Assembly: GCA_031254715.1 (NCBI GenBank)
Contig: JAIRTY010000137.1
Span: forward strand, 1 to 6,355
Source: Nocardiopsaceae bacterium
Lineage (GTDB): Bacteria > Actinomycetota > Actinomycetes > Streptosporangiales > Streptosporangiaceae
DNA: 6,355 bases
Direction: 5' to 3'
Positions 5,397 to 6,355 of this stretch are shown here, piece after piece (positions within the stretch are counted from its first letter, which is position 1; each line of letters starts with the position of its first letter). The notes beneath the pieces were generated by a model, which worked only from the letters and a program-made list of their open reading frames with translations, ran no database searches and was not told the origin of the DNA. The position numbers and the translations under genes are program-made.

Positions 5397-6355
5397 CCAG
5401 CCCCGCGCCGCGGCTGGCGATGGACGACGGCACCGGGAGTGCCAGCCCCGTTCGAGTGGATCTGCTCTTCGAACCGGGCGGGAAGCGGGTCCGGGTGCCG
5501 CGCGGGGTGACGGTGTTCGACGCCGCCAGCTGGAACGGCATCGCCATCGACTCGACCTGCGGCGGTCACGGCACCTGCAAGAAGTGCCGGGTCCGGCTGG
5601 CCGAGGGGGCGCCGCCGCCGTCACCGCTCGACATCCGCGCGTTCACCGCGGACGAGCTGGCCGGCGGCTGGCGGCTGGCCTGCCGGGTGGCCGCCGAGAC
5701 CTATGCCCGGGTGGAGGTGCCGCCGCTGGCCACCCGGCCCAAGGCGGCGCTGGCCGGGGTCGGGCGGCAGGTCATCCTGCGCCCGGCGGTGCAGAAGCGC
5801 TACCTGGAACTGGCCGAGCCGTCCCTGTCCGACCAGGTACCGGACATCGAACGGGTGCTGGCCGGGCTCGACGACCTCGAGCCCCGGGTGGACCTGCCGG
5901 TGCTGCGGGCGGCGGGGCGGGTGCTGCGGGACGCCGGCTTCAAGGTCACCGCGGTCGTGGTGGACGACGTGCTGATCGCGCTCGAGCCCGGCGACACCAC
6001 CGGCCGCCAGTTCGGGATCGCCTTCGACCTCGGCACCACCACCGTGGTGGCCACGCTGCTCGACCTGTCCACCGGCACGCCGGTGGCGGTGGAGTCGGTG
6101 CTCAACCGGCAGCAGCCCTTCGGCGCCGACGTGATCAGCCGCATCAGCGCGGTCATGCTGGACCCGGCGGCGCTGGCGCGGCTGTCCGGGCTGGCGCAGG
6201 AGACGCTGGCCGGGCTGGCCGCGGCCGTGTGCGAGCAGGGCGGGGTCGACCCGGCCGAGGTGTACGAGGTGGCGGTGGCCGGCAACGCCACCATGACCCA
6301 CCTGGTGCTGGGCATCGACCCGGAGCCGCTCGGGGTGGCGCCGTTCATCCTGGCG
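5393..6355 (+). CDS. Reductive activator of corrinoid proteins (RACo, DUF4445/ASKHA), C-terminus cut by window
   Basis: Reactivates the corrinoid protein by ATP-driven reduction of inactive Co(II) to Co(I). 321 residues are visible and the frame stays open at the window edge; full-length relatives are about 600 or more. Residues 20-110 form a plant-type [2Fe-2S] ferredoxin domain with cluster ligands Cys56, Cys62, Cys65 and Cys97 (C-x5-C-x2-C-x31-C). Residues 115-205 are the linker and N-terminal middle domain. The ASKHA ATPase-like domain begins near 207 with F-D-L-G-T-T-T-V-V-A-T-L at 211-222 (phosphate-1 type motif). It continues with N-R-Q-Q-P-F-G-A-D-V-I-S-R at 238-250 and A-G-N-A-T-M-T-H-L-V-L-G-I at 296-308, typical of RACo proteins. 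I chose GTG 5393 because it overlaps the previous stop as GTGA and has AGGTGG (5383-5388) four bases upstream. An ATG at 5420 is possible, and no domain would be lost. Position at the end of the methyl-transfer operon fits the role. Confidence 0.93.
   Translation, partial: MTSPAPRLAMDDGTGSASPVRVDLLFEPGGKRVRVPRGVTVFDAASWNGIAIDSTCGGHGTCKKCRVRLAEGAPPPSPLDIRAFTADELAGGWRLACRVAAETYARVEVPPLATRPKAALAGVGRQVILRPAVQKRYLELAEPSLSDQVPDIERVLAGLDDLEPRVDLPVLRAAGRVLRDAGFKVTAVVVDDVLIALEPGDTTGRQFGIAFDLGTTTVVATLLDLSTGTPVAVESVLNRQQPFGADVISRISAVMLDPAALARLSGLAQETLAGLAAAVCEQGGVDPAEVYEVAVAGNATMTHLVLGIDPEPLGVAPFILA

Noticed and set aside
3831..5624. 597-residue open frame on the minus strand
   Set aside because: It is antisense to the corrinoid protein, methyl-THF enzyme and RACo start, with His/Arg/Gln/Gly-rich composition typical of antisense frames in high-GC DNA and no recognisable domain.
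5621..6301. 226-residue minus-strand open frame opposite RACo
   Set aside because: His/Gln/Gly/Arg-rich shadow of a clearly identified coding region.

Overview
The window looks like chromosomal DNA from a high-GC actinobacterium. Every gene uses mostly G/C-ending codons, GTG starts are common, and genes overlap by four bases at GTGA junctions. I cannot name a genus from the sequence.

Region by region: (1) Positions 78-1403 (+) encode a 441-residue protein that I do not recognise. (2) Its stop codon directly abuts the stop codon of a minus-strand gene (1404-2843) for an MttB-superfamily methyltransferase of the non-pyrrolysine (MtgB-like) kind. (3) Positions 2844-2976 form a divergent control region. 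It has a strong candidate rightward promoter, a weaker overlapping leftward one, and a 21-bp near-palindrome typical of IclR-family operators. (4) A plus-strand run of four tightly packed genes follows: an IclR-family regulator, a B12-binding corrinoid protein, a pterin-binding methyltetrahydrofolate:corrinoid methyltransferase, and the N-terminal 321 residues of a RACo-type reductive activator of corrinoid proteins, which runs off the right edge.

Taken together, 1404-6355 is a complete three-component corrinoid methyl-transfer module plus its repair enzyme and regulator. The inferred pathway is as follows. The MttB-like protein moves a methyl group from an N-methylated substrate, most likely a quaternary amine such as a betaine, to Co(I) of the corrinoid protein. 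The DHPS-fold methyltransferase moves it on to tetrahydrofolate, giving methyl-THF for C1 metabolism. RACo uses ATP and its [2Fe-2S] centre to rescue corrinoid that has oxidised to Co(II). The IclR protein probably senses the substrate or a product and controls both transcripts from the shared intergenic region. The actual substrate cannot be read from the sequence.

The most unusual local features are an in-frame 45-bp duplication at the N-terminus of the regulator and an 11-bp inverted repeat that places an operator-like arm at each end of the divergent control region.
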